A stretch of 64,000 nt of DNA from Neofamilia massiliensis (GCF_001299475.1 NZ_CYUJ01000003.1:914142-978141), one strand, 5' to 3'. Counted from the first letter of the stretch, positions 32,122 through 44,500 are shown. A program made the numbers and translations. The notes: generated by a model not told the origin, from the sequence alone.

Positions 32122-34128
32122 ATGACTGGAATAAATTTAAAAACATTTTTAGAATACAAGTATCTTTCAAACTTAAAATATATTGAAGCTAGAAAGACCC
32201 TAGCCTTTGTTGTATCTCAAGCCAACGAAGACGAAAATTCCTACGACTCAAATATATTTACCTATAACTTAGAAGATAAGACCTTAAAACAAATGACCTT
32301 TGACAACAAGGTTAGTTCATTTTATCTACTAGATGACGACCTAGTTTTTAAGGCCACAAGGACCAAAGAAGAAAAAGACTTAAATGACAAGGGCCTAAAG
32401 GCTAGCAATCTTTATAGCCTAAGCCTAGATGGCGGAGAGGCAAAAAAACTTTTTAGCCTGCCCCTTGATATTGGTAAGATAGAAAAATTAGATGCAGACA
32501 CTTATATTTTCACAGGGACCTATAATGCAAAAAAACTATCTCTCTTTGACATCCAAGACCTAGAAGGGGAAGAAAGAGATAAAAAAATTTCTGCCTTTGC
32601 AAAGACCCTAGAAGAAGAAAAGGGCTACGAAAGACTAAGCCAAATTCCATTTTGGTTTAATGGATCAGGCTTTACAGATGGAGATGTAAGCGGTCTTTAC
32701 ATCTATAAAATATCAACAGGAAAAACAGAAAAACTTTCTGCTGACAATATAGAAATTTCCAGCTTTGAACTTACTGACTCTAGGATCTATGTAACTTATG
32801 AAGACCTAAGTCCAGTAATGAAACTTTATAACAAAGTCGGCTATTATGATAGAAAAGACTTATCATTTAACCATCTCTTCTGTGACGAAAACATTTCTAC
32901 ATTTTATGTAAATGAACTAGGTGGAGAAATATTTTTAGTAGGAGGAGACCTAAGTGACCAAGGCATAAACGGGTCCATAAACTTCTATATCCTAAAAGAC
33001 GGCAGCCTTAAAAATATAAATCCAGAAGGCCTAGACATTTCAATTTGCTCTGACATAAATTCAGACGCCAGACTTTATGGATCAACAAATAAAAAGATCT
33101 ACAAGGACAGGTTTTACTTTACTTCAGTCCAAGGAGTAGATGCAAAAATTTATTCCATAGACAAGGACGGAGACTACCGCCTAGAAATGGATATTCCAGG
33201 ATCAACTGACGGCTTTGACATTGGAAAGAATGGAGAATTTTATACTGTTGCCTTTAGAGAAAATAGATTACAAGAACTATATTCCTACAAGGATGGCGTA
33301 GAAGAAAAACTAACTTCCTTTAACGACCATATTTTAGAAAAGTACAAAATTTCAAGTCCAGAATATGTAGAAGTAGACCACAATGGCGTCCTCCTTCAAT
33401 CATATATAATGAAGCCAATTGACTTTGAAGAAGACAAAAAGTACAAGACTATTTTAGAAATTCACGGCGGACCAAAAACTGCCTTTGGGTCAATATTCTT
33501 TTCAGAAATGCAATACCTAGCTAACCTTGGTTATGTTGTAATTTATACAAATCCAAGGGGATCAGATGGCAGAGGTTTTGATTTTTCAGATATTAGAGGC
33601 AAATACGGCTCAATTGACTACGATGACCTTATGTACTTTACCAATGAAATGATAGAAAAATACGACTTTATAGATGAAGAAAGATTAGGAGTAACTGGAG
33701 GATCCTATGGCGGCTATATGACCAACTGGATTGTAGGTCACACAAATATTTTCAAGGCAGCAGTAACTCAAAGGTGTATTTCCAACTGGACATCGAAATT
33801 TAATACAACAGACATTGGCTACTACTTTGTCAAAGACCAAGTTGGAGTGACCCCATGGGAAGACATGGAAAAACTTTGGGACAACTCGCCATTAAAATAC
33901 GCCGACCAAGTTGAGACTCCTACACTTATTATCCATTCAGAAGACGACTTCCGCTGCGACGTAGACCAAGGCTACCAATTTTTCACAGCCTTAAAGTACT
34001 TTGGAGTCGATGCTGAAATGCTAATGATTAGAGGAGAAAACCACAACCTTTCAAGAGAGGGCAGACCTAAGCAAAGAATAGAAAGACTTAAGGCATTGAG
34101 CGACTTTTTCCAAAGAAAAATTAAATAA
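32122..34128 (+). CDS. S9 family peptidase (acylaminoacyl/dipeptidyl peptidase type)
   Basis: The protein has 668 residues. The N-terminal two thirds form a beta-propeller-like region without a signal peptide, so the enzyme is cytoplasmic. The C-terminal alpha/beta-hydrolase domain has GGPKTAFGS, the nucleophile motif GGSYGGYMTN and the catalytic His in RGENHNLSREGRP. The Asp is likely in SEDDFRCDVDQG. It cuts short peptides. That fits an amino-acid-fermenting anaerobe. Confidence 0.92.
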   Translation: MTGINLKTFLEYKYLSNLKYIEARKTLAFVVSQANEDENSYDSNIFTYNLEDKTLKQMTFDNKVSSFYLLDDDLVFKATRTKEEKDLNDKGLKASNLYSLSLDGGEAKKLFSLPLDIGKIEKLDADTYIFTGTYNAKKLSLFDIQDLEGEERDKKISAFAKTLEEEKGYERLSQIPFWFNGSGFTDGDVSGLYIYKISTGKTEKLSADNIEISSFELTDSRIYVTYEDLSPVMKLYNKVGYYDRKDLSFNHLFCDENISTFYVNELGGEIFLVGGDLSDQGINGSINFYILKDGSLKNINPEGLDISICSDINSDARLYGSTNKKIYKDRFYFTSVQGVDAKIYSIDKDGDYRLEMDIPGSTDGFDIGKNGEFYTVAFRENRLQELYSYKDGVEEKLTSFNDHILEKYKISSPEYVEVDHNGVLLQSYIMKPIDFEEDKKYKTILEIHGGPKTAFGSIFFSEMQYLANLGYVVIYTNPRGSDGRGFDFSDIRGKYGSIDYDDLMYFTNEMIEKYDFIDEERLGVTGGSYGGYMTNWIVGHTNIFKAAVTQRCISNWTSKFNTTDIGYYFVKDQVGVTPWEDMEKLWDNSPLKYADQVETPTLIIHSEDDFRCDVDQGYQFFTALKYFGVDAEMLMIRGENHNLSREGRPKQRIERLKALSDFFQRKIK

Positions 34129-34142
34129 GAAAACTAAGATTA

Positions 34143-34178
34143 AAACTCAAAAACCTCTTTAGGCTTTTGGGTTTTTAT
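34143..34178 (+). terminator. Terminator after the S9 peptidase gene
   Basis: AACTCAAAAACCT pairs with AGGCTTTTGGGTT (one mismatch, one G-U) around a CTTT loop and is followed by TTTTATTTT. Confidence 0.85.
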
Positions 34179-34274
34179 TTTCCCTAAGTATTTTTAAAAA
34201 TGTAATATTATAGTAAAAATTCTTTTTTTATATGGGTTATAATTAAGTTAGCAAAGACTAACAAGGGTGATATT

Positions 34275-34937
34275 ATGCAAAGAAAAAAATTGCCTTTGAT
34301 TTTTCTATTGTTACTTGCATTAATAACTATAAAGCCTATTAAGACCTATGCTTTTACAGATACAGATAAACATTGGTCAGCTGAGTATGTGGATTTTCTT
34401 GCAGAGAAAAAACTGTTAACAGGATATAAAGACGGAAGCTTTAAGCCAGATGACAATATTACTAGGGCAGAATTTTATAAAATAATAAATTCTCTAGTAG
34501 GCTACAACAAAAGCTATGCTGTCTCTTTTTCTGACGTAAAGAAAAGTGATTGGTATTATGATGAGGTAGCAAGGGGAATCAAAGCTGGCTACATTATACC
34601 AACAACAGGTAACCTCCACCCAAATAGGCCAATAACCAGGCAGGAGGTAGTAAAAATTTTAGGCCAAGTTTATAAACTAGACGAACTTCCAGACAAGGCC
34701 AAGGATTTTTTAGACAAAGGCGAAATTAAAGAAGATACCTTAGGCTATGTTGGTGCTTTAGTTGATTTAAAAATTATAGAAGGCTACCAAGATGGAAATT
34801 TCTATCCGAAAAAAGAAATTACCAGAGGCGAGGTATGTAAAATTTTATATTTAAGCATGGACAAGTTAAAAGAAACCAAGGCCACATATTTAGTAGATTC
34901 AGAAATTAAATTTGGACCAAGGGGACTTTATGAATAG
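34275..34937 (+). CDS. Small protein with three SLH domains
   Basis: The protein has 220 residues. The signal peptide (residues 1-26, ends TYAF) is followed by three SLH repeats, each with the TRAE/TRQE/TRGE motif: YKDGSFKPDDNITRAEFYKI, NLHPNRPITRQEVVKIL, and GNFYPKKEITRGEVCKIL. SLH triplets bind pyruvylated cell-wall polymers. There is no other domain, so this may be a wall-binding or competing minor surface protein. TATAAT at 34238-34243 is a possible -10. Confidence 0.88.
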   Translation: MQRKKLPLIFLLLLALITIKPIKTYAFTDTDKHWSAEYVDFLAEKKLLTGYKDGSFKPDDNITRAEFYKIINSLVGYNKSYAVSFSDVKKSDWYYDEVARGIKAGYIIPTTGNLHPNRPITRQEVVKILGQVYKLDELPDKAKDFLDKGEIKEDTLGYVGALVDLKIIEGYQDGNFYPKKEITRGEVCKILYLSMDKLKETKATYLVDSEIKFGPRGLYE

Positions 34938-34960
34938 GGCATAGTTGCTCTATTTTTTTG
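34934..34960 (+). terminator. Terminator overlapping the stop of the small SLH gene
   Basis: ATAGGGCA (34934-34941) pairs with TGCTCTAT (34946-34953), and seven T follow. Confidence 0.85.
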
Positions 34961-35039
34961 TGAAAAAATAATTCATTATGTTATTTAGAAAAATTTTGCC
35001 TTATAATAAGATAGTGATGATAAATTAGAAAGGACTTAT

Positions 35040-36377
35040 ATGCAAAAAGATTTAACCAAGGGAGATCCATTAAAGCTCCTTGTGGCTCTAGCCATTCCCC
35101 AAATACTATCAGCAATATTACAATTATTATATAACACAGTAGATGCACTTATTGTAGGAAACTACGTTGGCGAAGCTGGCCTTGCAGGAGTTGGTATATC
35201 GATGCCAATAATTTTTTTCCTATCTTCTGTAGTAATGGGAATTTCTGTCGGCCTATCAATTGTAGTCAGCCAGTATTTTGGTGCCAAGGACTATGATAAT
35301 ATGGCCAAGTCAATTGGAACGACAATTGTAAGTTTGGCAGTGATAACTATTGTAGTGAGCATTATAGGAATACTAGCTACAGATAAAATTTTAAAGGTCA
35401 TTGACACACCAGTTGAGGCCTTTGACCATGCGTCTATTTATTTAAAAATTTATTTGGCTGGAACAATTTTTACTTTGATGTTTAACTTGTATTCAGCAAT
35501 ACTAAGGGCAGTAGGAGATACAAAAAGTCCCCTTTTATTTTTAGCCATAGCAGCTTTTCTAAATGTAATTTTAGACCTGGTCTTTATAATTAATCTTTCT
35601 ATGGGGACAATGGGAGCAGCCTTGGCAACAATAATATCCCAAGGGGTATCATCTCTGTTTTGTATGGTTTATATTAGAAAGAGACTGCCACTTTTACACC
35701 TAAAAAAATCAGACTACAAGTTTGATTCTCACAAGTTTAAAATAATCTTAAGATTTGGCCTGCCATCAGCCTTCCAAATGTCAGTAATTGCCATAGGAAA
35801 TATTTTAGTCCAAAGGCTAATTAACGGCTATGGAGTTGCATCAGCAGCAGGCTATTCATCAGGAATTAGAATAGACTCCTTTATAGTTCTTCCATATATG
35901 AACGTAGGAGTTGCCCTATCAAATTATTCTGGCCAAAACATTGGAGCCAAAGAATTTGAGAGAGTTAAAGAAGGCCTAAGGGCAGCAGCAAAAATATTAC
36001 TTGTAATTTCAATTATCACCCTGCCAATAGCCTGGATTTTTGCAGAAGATTTGGTGGCAATATTTTTAAAGACACAAACAGGAGAATCAATTGCAGTTGG
36101 AGCCCTAATGCTTAGGGACCTAGTTCCATTTTATATTTTCCTAGGCCTTTTAAATAATATTTCAGGCTTATTAAGAGGAGCAGGAGACAACATGCACTCC
36201 CTTTATGGGTCGCTGGTTTCAATTGGAGCCAGGGTTATCTTTGCCTACAGCCTAAATCCACTTTTACAAATAAGAAGTGTTTGGTTCGGATCTGCTATCG
36301 GCTGGGTTCTAGGATTTCTTTATGTCTTTATTAGATACAAGTCAAACAGGTGGCAAAGTAAGGGAATAGTTATTTAA
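35040..36377 (+). CDS. MATE family efflux transporter
   Basis: The protein has 445 residues with twelve membrane helices. The N-terminal PLKLLVALAIPQILSAILQL and YNTVDALIVGNYVGEAGLAG are typical of MATE (NorM/DinF) proteins, with the second-half repeat PSAFQMSVIAIGNI. It exports cationic drugs or metabolites using an ion gradient. TATAAT at 35002-35007 is a likely -10. It has no gene partner upstream. Confidence 0.92.
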   Translation: MQKDLTKGDPLKLLVALAIPQILSAILQLLYNTVDALIVGNYVGEAGLAGVGISMPIIFFLSSVVMGISVGLSIVVSQYFGAKDYDNMAKSIGTTIVSLAVITIVVSIIGILATDKILKVIDTPVEAFDHASIYLKIYLAGTIFTLMFNLYSAILRAVGDTKSPLLFLAIAAFLNVILDLVFIINLSMGTMGAALATIISQGVSSLFCMVYIRKRLPLLHLKKSDYKFDSHKFKIILRFGLPSAFQMSVIAIGNILVQRLINGYGVASAAGYSSGIRIDSFIVLPYMNVGVALSNYSGQNIGAKEFERVKEGLRAAAKILLVISIITLPIAWIFAEDLVAIFLKTQTGESIAVGALMLRDLVPFYIFLGLLNNISGLLRGAGDNMHSLYGSLVSIGARVIFAYSLNPLLQIRSVWFGSAIGWVLGFLYVFIRYKSNRWQSKGIVI

Positions 36378-36394
36378 AAAAGGAGCTGGTTAAA

Positions 36395-37198
36395 ATTAAA
36401 TTTTGTTCACTGGCCAGTGGCTCATCAGGCAACTGCCAGTATATTGAATCGGAAAAAGGAAAAATTTTAATAGATGGAGGCCTGTCAGCAAAAAAGATTT
36501 TCAGTCTTTTAAAAACAATTGACCTAAGACCAGAAGACCTAGATGCAATTTTTGTCACCCACGAACACAGAGACCACATTCACGGAGTTGGAATTCTTTC
36601 AAGAAAACTTGACCTGCCAATATATGCAAATTATAAAACCTGGGAGGCCATGGAAGAATCACTTGGAAAACTTGAGATGAAAAACATAAAAAAATTTTCA
36701 AATGAAAAGGGCTTTTACTTTAAAGATATGTTTATCACTCCAGTGCCAACCTTTCACGATGCAGTAAATCCAAATGGCTACACAATTTCAGACGAAAAAT
36801 CGAAAGTTTCTCTAATAACAGACACAGGCTGGGTCAGTCAGGAGATAATCGACGCCATAAGAGACTCAGACCTTTACTTTTTAGAATCTAACTACGACAT
36901 AGAAATGCTAAAAAACGGACCATATTCTTGGCCATTAAAACAAAGAGTTTTATCAACCCAAGGTCATTTATCAAACGAAAACTGCTCAGAAGTTGCCAGA
37001 GAAATATTAAAGGGAAATGGCGAGGCCTTGGTTTTGTCTCATCTATCAATAGAAAATAATACCACTCATCTGGCCTATAAGAATATGGAAGATACAATAG
37101 AAAAAATGAATTTAAAAGTCGAAAAGTCAGTAGTTGACTTAGACATTGCCACTAGATTTGAACCATCAAGACTATACGACCTAAAGGAGAAAAAATGA
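36395..37198 (+). CDS. WalJ/YycJ-type metallo-beta-lactamase-fold hydrolase, apparent ATT start
   Basis: Homology-style reading shows the family start (M)KFCSLASGSSGN at codon 36395, far upstream of the first in-frame ATG at 36650. The codon there is ATT; GGAG lies 9 nt upstream and no ATG, GTG or TTG is in frame between the site and the conserved start. The full protein is 267 residues, a normal length. The metal motif is THEHRDHIHG (HxHxDH), and TDTGWVSQ and LESNYD follow in order. In Bacillota, YycJ is linked to cell-wall and DNA metabolism. It overlaps surE by 4 nt. Confidence 0.82.
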   Translation: MKFCSLASGSSGNCQYIESEKGKILIDGGLSAKKIFSLLKTIDLRPEDLDAIFVTHEHRDHIHGVGILSRKLDLPIYANYKTWEAMEESLGKLEMKNIKKFSNEKGFYFKDMFITPVPTFHDAVNPNGYTISDEKSKVSLITDTGWVSQEIIDAIRDSDLYFLESNYDIEMLKNGPYSWPLKQRVLSTQGHLSNENCSEVAREILKGNGEALVLSHLSIENNTTHLAYKNMEDTIEKMNLKVEKSVVDLDIATRFEPSRLYDLKEKK

Positions 37199-37941
37199 AA
37201 ATATTAGTAACCAACGATGACGGAATTAATTCAGAAGGCCTTAGACTTCTGGCCTTAGAACTCGAAAAATATTATGAAGTCTATGTAGTTGCACCAGACT
37301 CAGAAAAATCTGCCACATCTCATGCAGTAACCCTAAGAAGTCACTTAGAAATAAAAAAAGTAAAGCTTGAAGGCTTAAAAAATCCATCTTATTCAGTAAG
37401 TGGAACGCCAGCAGACTGTGTTAGAATTGGCCTGGCTCTATTACACGAAGACGTAGACCTAATTTTTTCTGGCATCAACAGAGGCTACAATGCAGGAGGA
37501 GATATAAAATATTCAGGAACAGTAGCAGCCTGCGCAGAAGCCAACCTTCACAACCTGCCAGGAGTAGCAGTATCAGCAGAATTCAAAGACGGGTCTAGCG
37601 ACTTTAAAACAGCAGCCAGTTTTGTCCCAGGAATATTTCAAAAATACCAAGATTTGGTTTTAGCAGGTCCTATTGTTTTAAATATCAATGTGCCAAAACT
37701 TCCAGAAGAAGAAATCAAGGGTATAAAAGTTTGTGAACTTGGCGACCTTGTCCACGACAGATTTAGACAAGAAATAATATCAGAAGAAATCAGCCATGTC
37801 TTCTTAAAAGACAGGAAGATGATAGACCTAAAAGACGGCGCCGACCAAAAACTTTTAAGCCAAGGCTACATCACCCTAACACCAATAAAATATATATACA
37901 AAGACCAAGCCCTAATGGACGAATTTCTACAAGTAAAATAA
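37195..37941 (+). CDS. surE: 5'/3'-nucleotidase SurE
   Basis: The protein has 248 residues. It starts KILVTNDDGINSEGL with the metal-binding DD, continues APDSEKSATSHAVTL and has the conserved SGINRGYNAGGDIKYSGTVA. SurE removes phosphate from nucleoside monophosphates in the stationary phase. It starts inside the stop of the preceding gene (ATGA). Confidence 0.94.
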   Translation: MKILVTNDDGINSEGLRLLALELEKYYEVYVVAPDSEKSATSHAVTLRSHLEIKKVKLEGLKNPSYSVSGTPADCVRIGLALLHEDVDLIFSGINRGYNAGGDIKYSGTVAACAEANLHNLPGVAVSAEFKDGSSDFKTAASFVPGIFQKYQDLVLAGPIVLNINVPKLPEEEIKGIKVCELGDLVHDRFRQEIISEEISHVFLKDRKMIDLKDGADQKLLSQGYITLTPIKYIYKDQALMDEFLQVK

Positions 37942-37947
37942 AAACTG

Positions 37948-37980
37948 TGAGCGAGAGAAAAAACTTTCGCTCATTTTTTA
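37948..37980 (+). terminator. Terminator after surE, of a repeated sequence type
   Basis: TGAGCGAGAG (37948-37957) pairs with CTTTCGCTCA (37964-37973), with TTTTTT following. The same hairpin occurs almost letter for letter at 46076-46107. Confidence 0.88.
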
Positions 37981-38026
37981 TTATTTGGGAGATGTTTTGT
38001 TTTGGGTGACATTTGAAGCCCTAGTC

Positions 38027-38061
38027 CAAAAGTTAGGGGACTGTCCCTTGTGGCCTGTCCC
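38027..38061. repeat. Short GGGGAC/GTCCC repeat in the surE-SLH gap
   Basis: The gap 37981-38515 has no gene. Near its start AGGGGACTGTCCCT is followed by GTGGCCTGTCCCC. The word CTAGGGGATTGTCCCT recurs at about 49422, and AGGGGACACACC with ATGTCCCC at about 49523-49550. They look like remnants of one small dispersed repeat. The rest of the gap is AT-rich and holds the untranscribed or leader region of the large SLH gene; I see no clear promoter. Confidence 0.5.
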
Positions 38062-38515
38062 CGATGAAACGAAGAAAAATTTTTATAAACGAGACCTAAT
38101 TTTCATTTAAGCAAGAAGACATTTTTTAGAACTTGTCTGCTTTATTATCTTAAAACAATTTCTCAACTAACTTTATCCTCTTTGCAATCGAAAAATATAA
38201 AAATAAAAAATCAAGAATAAAAACAAAACTAGACCCCATAAACATTTGTATTTTAGCGAAAAAACGTTTATAATTAAGATAAATTTATTACACAAAAGAA
38301 CAAACAAATTTTTTTAAAGACTCAAATAGAAAGATTATAAAAATCAAAACTTTTCAATGTAAAATCGACCTAATAACCTAATATAAGTGAGAAAATTAAA
38401 AACCATGAAAACATTACCATTATATATATAATTTATATTCCATAGCTGAAGGTCAATAATAAAAGAACTAAACACAAAAATATAAAGAGAAAAGTTAATC
38501 AACAGGAGGGTAATT

Positions 38516-41500
38516 ATGAACAACTTTTCAAGAAGAATCACAACATTTATATTAGCAATACTAATGCTAATATCAGTACCAGTACAGGCCTTTGCCCAAG
38601 TTACTTATAACTATGAAAACTTAAAAAGTAACAAGGCAAACATTGTTAACAATGAAAAGCTGCCTGTAGAAGTAGCAAAGACAAATGGCAAAGCTGCAGA
38701 GGAAATTATAAAAAATCCGGACATGCCAAAGCTTTACACCATGCGTGCAGACTATAAGCTGCCAAGAAATGATGAAGAGGTTATTGGTTATCAGCCTTAT
38801 ATAGCAACAGTTGGTGACGAAAAAGTTCTAACAGACGAAGAAAAATTAAAGATTAATAAGACTATAGACTTGCCAGACATTGATGGCTATACTTCGCCTA
38901 CAAAAAGCTTTACTGTAAATTATGACTACATTAAAAAAAATGATGGAGAAGGATACTGGGATGGCAATGAATATAAGAGAGAGCACCCATATCTTTATAA
39001 GGCAAAACAAGGAACAATAAAGATAAAACACACTTTCCAAAAATTGGAAAATCGTGATGAGTATGGTCATAGGGATGGAGATACTAACTTTATTTATACA
39101 TCTCAAACTGGTGTTACAGGAACATCTGTTACTATAAAGGCTCTAGATGGAGAAAAAATCAAAGGATATGAGCCTGAAGTCAATGTTCTAACAACCCAAG
39201 TGCCACAAAATTCAGCTGACTTTGAAATAGAAATGCGTTACAACCGTGCTATTTATGATGTGAATTTTGATTCTGCAGGCGGAACTGAACTGCCAGGAAT
39301 GACTCTTATCTATGGACAAACTATTCCAAAATTAAATTTTGATATTAAAAAATTGGGAGCGACCTTACAAGGCTGGAAGGTAAATAAAGATATAAACTAT
39401 GTTGATGCTGATGGCAATAAAAAAACTCTTTCTACAGATGATTTAATTACCAAAGCAGACTTTGAAGTAGGTGGAAAGTTCCAAGACGGTATAAAAAATG
39501 CCATGTCAGCAGAAAGCCTTACTTTTACTGCACAGTGGACTGAAAATGATAAGGCAGACTACGTCATCCAATTTTGGACTGAAAAACCAGATTATAATGA
39601 CCAAGACGACACCCTTCCTTTACGTGACCGCTACGACTTTATCGGCGCAAGAAGGATAGACAATGCTGATACGGGTTCAACTCCAGAGCTTACTGATTTA
39701 GATATCCATGGTATTACCTTCCCAGACTTAAATGACGGACGTTTGGAAAAAGCTCAAGAAGACAAAGAAGAATTCGAAAGATATTATTTCTTAAATGAAA
39801 AATTGACAAAAGAGCAAAATGCTTCAAAAGAGGATCCTAATGTTCAAAAAGAAGTCTTAGCAACAGGAGAAACTGTCTACAATGTCTACTACGACCGCAG
39901 AGTCTATACTCTTTACTTTACGGCCCCTAATGAAGAGGGATGGGATCCATCGTCTAGCTATTGGCCTACTATAACAAGAAATGGAAAAGTCATAGGGACA
40001 AAAGGATCTCCTTATAAAGTAGAGGCTCGCTTTAACCAAAGTTTAGATAAAATATGGCCAAGGGATGAGGAGCTCTCAGGACTTCCGCCTGCCAGTAGTT
40101 CACCGGATGGAGACATGGGTCCTATAGGATGGACAATTAACGTTAATGAACCAGGAGAACTAATTTTTCGTGACACACCGCCTTATCGTTTGAGTGCAGA
40201 AGATTTTATCGACAGTGATGATGTAAAGGATTACGGATTTGGTCACGGAGATCAAATACCTATAGGAGAAAATGAAACAAAAGCTAGGGATAAATATGAG
40301 ATTTCCCTTGGATCGACATCCTGGGTCGAATCCGTTGTCCACCACATTGATATTATAAAAGACGATTTCGATGGCAATGAGCAAATAGATTATGACCTTT
40401 CCTATTGGAAGAGCGACACGAATGCAAACTATGCCTTCATTTTGCCTAATCTTCAAGGCTTTACCCTAAAAGAAGAAACAAGAGAAGCAGAATGGATATT
40501 TGTTAATCCAAAAGGTAGATTTGATAAATCTTTTGATGAATTAAATGCAGAGAGAAATGAAAAGACGCCTTTTAGAAGCGAGACCGACAAGATTGAATAC
40601 ATCGATAAATTTCCTTGGGGTACAAAATCCTTTGAAGGTAGAAATGCCTACAATTTTGCAAATTATTCTCGCAACAAGTACAAATTAAAATTAAACAACG
40701 ACCCTAAGACCGTAAAAAATGACAATGAATATGGTGAGGGTAATATTTTAGATGTGCCTTATGAATTTCCATTAAAGGATTTAGAGTTAGATACAAAATA
40801 TGTACCTACTAGACCAGCTTGGGTACCAGATGATTGGAGCTTCTTAGGCTGGGCACTGGATCCTGCCGGCGAAAATCTGGTAAAAGACGGCAAAGAAACC
40901 AAACTTCACTACGACCAAGTTCTCTATGCTAAGTGGGGAGAACCAGAGACAATTTGGAAGGTAAAGTTTGATCCAAATGGTGGAAATTTAAGAAACTTAA
41001 GCCCAGAAAATATTTCCGATGAAAGTAAAAAACTTGAAATAGATGGCGAAGTTCACACTTATCCAGAAAAAGTAGCTGGAGAACCTAACACCTTTAATTT
41101 TGTCCACAAGATGATTCTTAAAGAACCTGAAGATGGAATTAAGAATACTATTGAACCAACAAGACCTGGCTACAACTTTGCTGGTTGGGAATTTGTAAGA
41201 TATACAAAAGATGAAAATGGCAATGACACTGAAATCGAAGATACAAGTTACAAGGACTTGTATAAGGTTCCTGAAATGTATCACTTTGGCAACAAAGTTG
41301 TAGGAAATGTCTATCTTAGAGCAATTTGGAACAAACAAGACCTAATTACAGTTAAGGCTATCCACCACTTCTTATATGCAGGTTATAAGGAAACATCTAA
41401 GGAATTACAAAATCTTTATAACAGAAGAGTTGGATCCTATACAACAGGCCTTGGAGGTAGACAAGGGGACAAGTACTTGTTAGTTCCTCAAGCTGAGTGG

Positions 41501-44500
41501 GATGCCCTTTACAATGCAAATACTGATTATCAAACTTATAAGGATGAAACAGGTAGAGAAAACTCCTACAACCAAATTTTAAGAGTTGAGCCAGAAAAAG
41601 TTCATGACCCTGACACAGGCGGTTTAGTAGATAATCCTAAGGCAAAGAACAATCGCTTTGAATTTTTCTACAAGCCATTTAAAGAAAGAGTCTATGATGT
41701 AAATTATCTTGATGAAAGAGGTAAAACAGAAGTTGAAGCCTTTATGGAAAAGGCTAAAGCTGCTTATAAAGCTATAAAAGATAATACTCAAATGAGTTCT
41801 GAAGAAAAGAGTGCTGCATATAAAGAACTTCTTGCAAAGAATAAAGAAGAATTTGCAAATATAAAAAAAGAATATGCCATTGTTCCTAACGAAACAGTAG
41901 TAAACGGCAAGCGTCATTACGATGCTAGAAATTACAGAGAAATTCCTGGTTGGGTTCTAAATGACAAGCCTCAACAACAATTATTCTTTGATATTTATGA
42001 AGATACAGATACTTTTGCAGGTATAAATGAAAGTGGACTTGATGAAATTAACTTCTTCTACAAGGATGTAAGAGTTATTGAAGTAAAAGAGCCTGATGAT
42101 CCAGTGCCAGATGGATATAAGAGAGTAACTTTTATTGCAGATGATGGCGGAAACTTTACAGATGATAATGACAATCCAGTTAAGGAACTTTACTACGATG
42201 TAATAGTTGGACTAAAATCAGATAATCTTCCAGTTCCAGAAAAATTGGAAGAAGGCCAAACAAAAGAAGAAGGCAAGTATTATATCACTCCTGATGCTGG
42301 TAAGAAATTTATCAAGTGGGACAAGGAAAAACTTTTAAATAGCAACACTGTCATAGACAGGGACTACACTTTTACCGCTTATTTCGATTGGTCAGGAGTA
42401 AAGGTAAATGAACTTGTAAAAACAGAATCCTATAAAGATCCTGAGAGAATTTGGACCAATGATTTTGTTCCAAAAATTGATGAATTAAAAGCACAAGTTA
42501 AGTGGGTTAATAAAGATGATGTTGAAAGTGACTTGCCAGCAGGTGCTGAAATAACAATCGTTGATGAAGCTGGAAATTCACTTAGTCAAGAAGACATCTA
42601 TGAAAAAGTAAAAGAAAAGAATAAGCTAGACAAGGATGAACTTGTCAGAACAGAAATCTTTAAGGCCAAGGTTAAATTTGCAGACAATTCTGTACAAGAT
42701 ATTGAAATTCCAGTAAAAATTTACAAAAATGTTTACGAAGGACTTACAAGTGAAGCTGAACAAAAATTATTAAATGATGCTTTAAAAGATCCAGATGGAG
42801 AATTATTCAAAATAACAGGACCATATGTAAAGGTAACAGTAAATCCAACTGGTGAGCCACAAAACAAGGATTCAAAAGTTTATTATGTAAATCCTAAAGC
42901 TTGGGTAGATATTCCTGAGATAATTATAAGTGATGCTGACAAAGAAATTCTTGGAAGCACTTATTGGAGCGCAGATGATACAAATCAAAATGAGGATGGA
43001 GCTTTTGACTTCAATAAACGCCATAAATTTACTAAAAACACTGTTATAACTCTAGGTAAAAATGATGATGTCATTGAACAAAAGGGCAAAGACAAACCTA
43101 ATGTTCCTGAAAATTATGTAAAAGTAACTGTAGATACAACTGAACTATCAACTGACAACACTTATTTTGTAAGGACTTTCTGGGTAAATCCTGAAAAAGA
43201 AGTTTGGTTAGCAGTGAATACACCTACAGGCGCAAGTAAACTTGTAGATGGAATCTTTAGAGAATTTAAGTTTAGTGGATGGAAGACAACTAAACCAGAT
43301 GATAGTAAAACTTATTCAGAAACTATCTTTGATACCTTTAGTGAAGAAACTTATATAGAAGCAACTTACAAGTATGATGACAATGTTGAACCTATAGGAA
43401 AAGATAACGAGTGGATACCACAAGGATCAGATCCATCGCCAAAAGATTTTATAAAAAATCCTTATGACGATAACGATCCAAACAATCCAGATAATCTTCC
43501 ACCAGGAACAAAGTTTGAATTTGTTCCAGGAGAAGAACCTGACACTCAAACACCAGGAACAAACAAAGAAACAACAATTAGAGTTATTTATCCTAACGGA
43601 GAAGAAAAAGAAGTTACAGTAAAATATAATGTAACTGGAGACATTGTTGAACAAGAAGATCCAAATAATAAACCTGATGTACCAGATAATTTTGTAAAAG
43701 TTATTGTTAAGACAACAGAAGATGATATCGAAAAAGCTACAGAAGACACAAGATTTGAAAGAACTTTCTGGGTTAATCCAACAAAAGTAGTAACTATCCC
43801 AGTTAGTGAACCAACAGGTGATGTAGTTAAAGACGAATTTGGCAATATAGTAACAGATGCTGCAGGTAATGAAGTTAAATGGGAATTTAAAGAATGGTCA
43901 AGTTCTTTAACAGCTAATTTTACAGAAGAAACTATAATTACTGCTAAGTATGAAAAGACTATTCCAGAACCTATATTTGATGCAAGTCTTGTTGAAACTT
44001 ATGTTGGAAGAGAACCTGAACTTTCAGATTATGAAAAGGCTTTAAAGATGATACTTGGAGAAACAGATTTATCCTTTGATGAAAATGTTTCAAGTTTTGA
44101 AATAACAAAAGATCCTAATGTAAGTAAGCCAGGCATGACTGAGGCAAAGGTCAAGGTAGAATTTAACAATGGACAAGTAAAAGAAATTACAGTTCCAGTT
44201 AAAGTATATGACAACATTTATCCTGGTGATACAAATGGTGACAAGACTTCTGAAACACCAGATAATTATGTAAAAATTACTGTAAATCCTAAAGCTTATG
44301 ATGAAGACGAACAAAAAATCAAAGTTTACTATGTAAATCCATTGGCAAAAGTTACAATTCCTGAAATTTCAATAAAGGAAGCAGACAAAGAAGAATATGG
44401 ATTTAAGAAATGGACAACAAATAACAAAGAAATAAACTCATCAAATAATGATGGAATTTATGACTTTACAAAAGACTATCAATTTACAGTTGACACAGAA

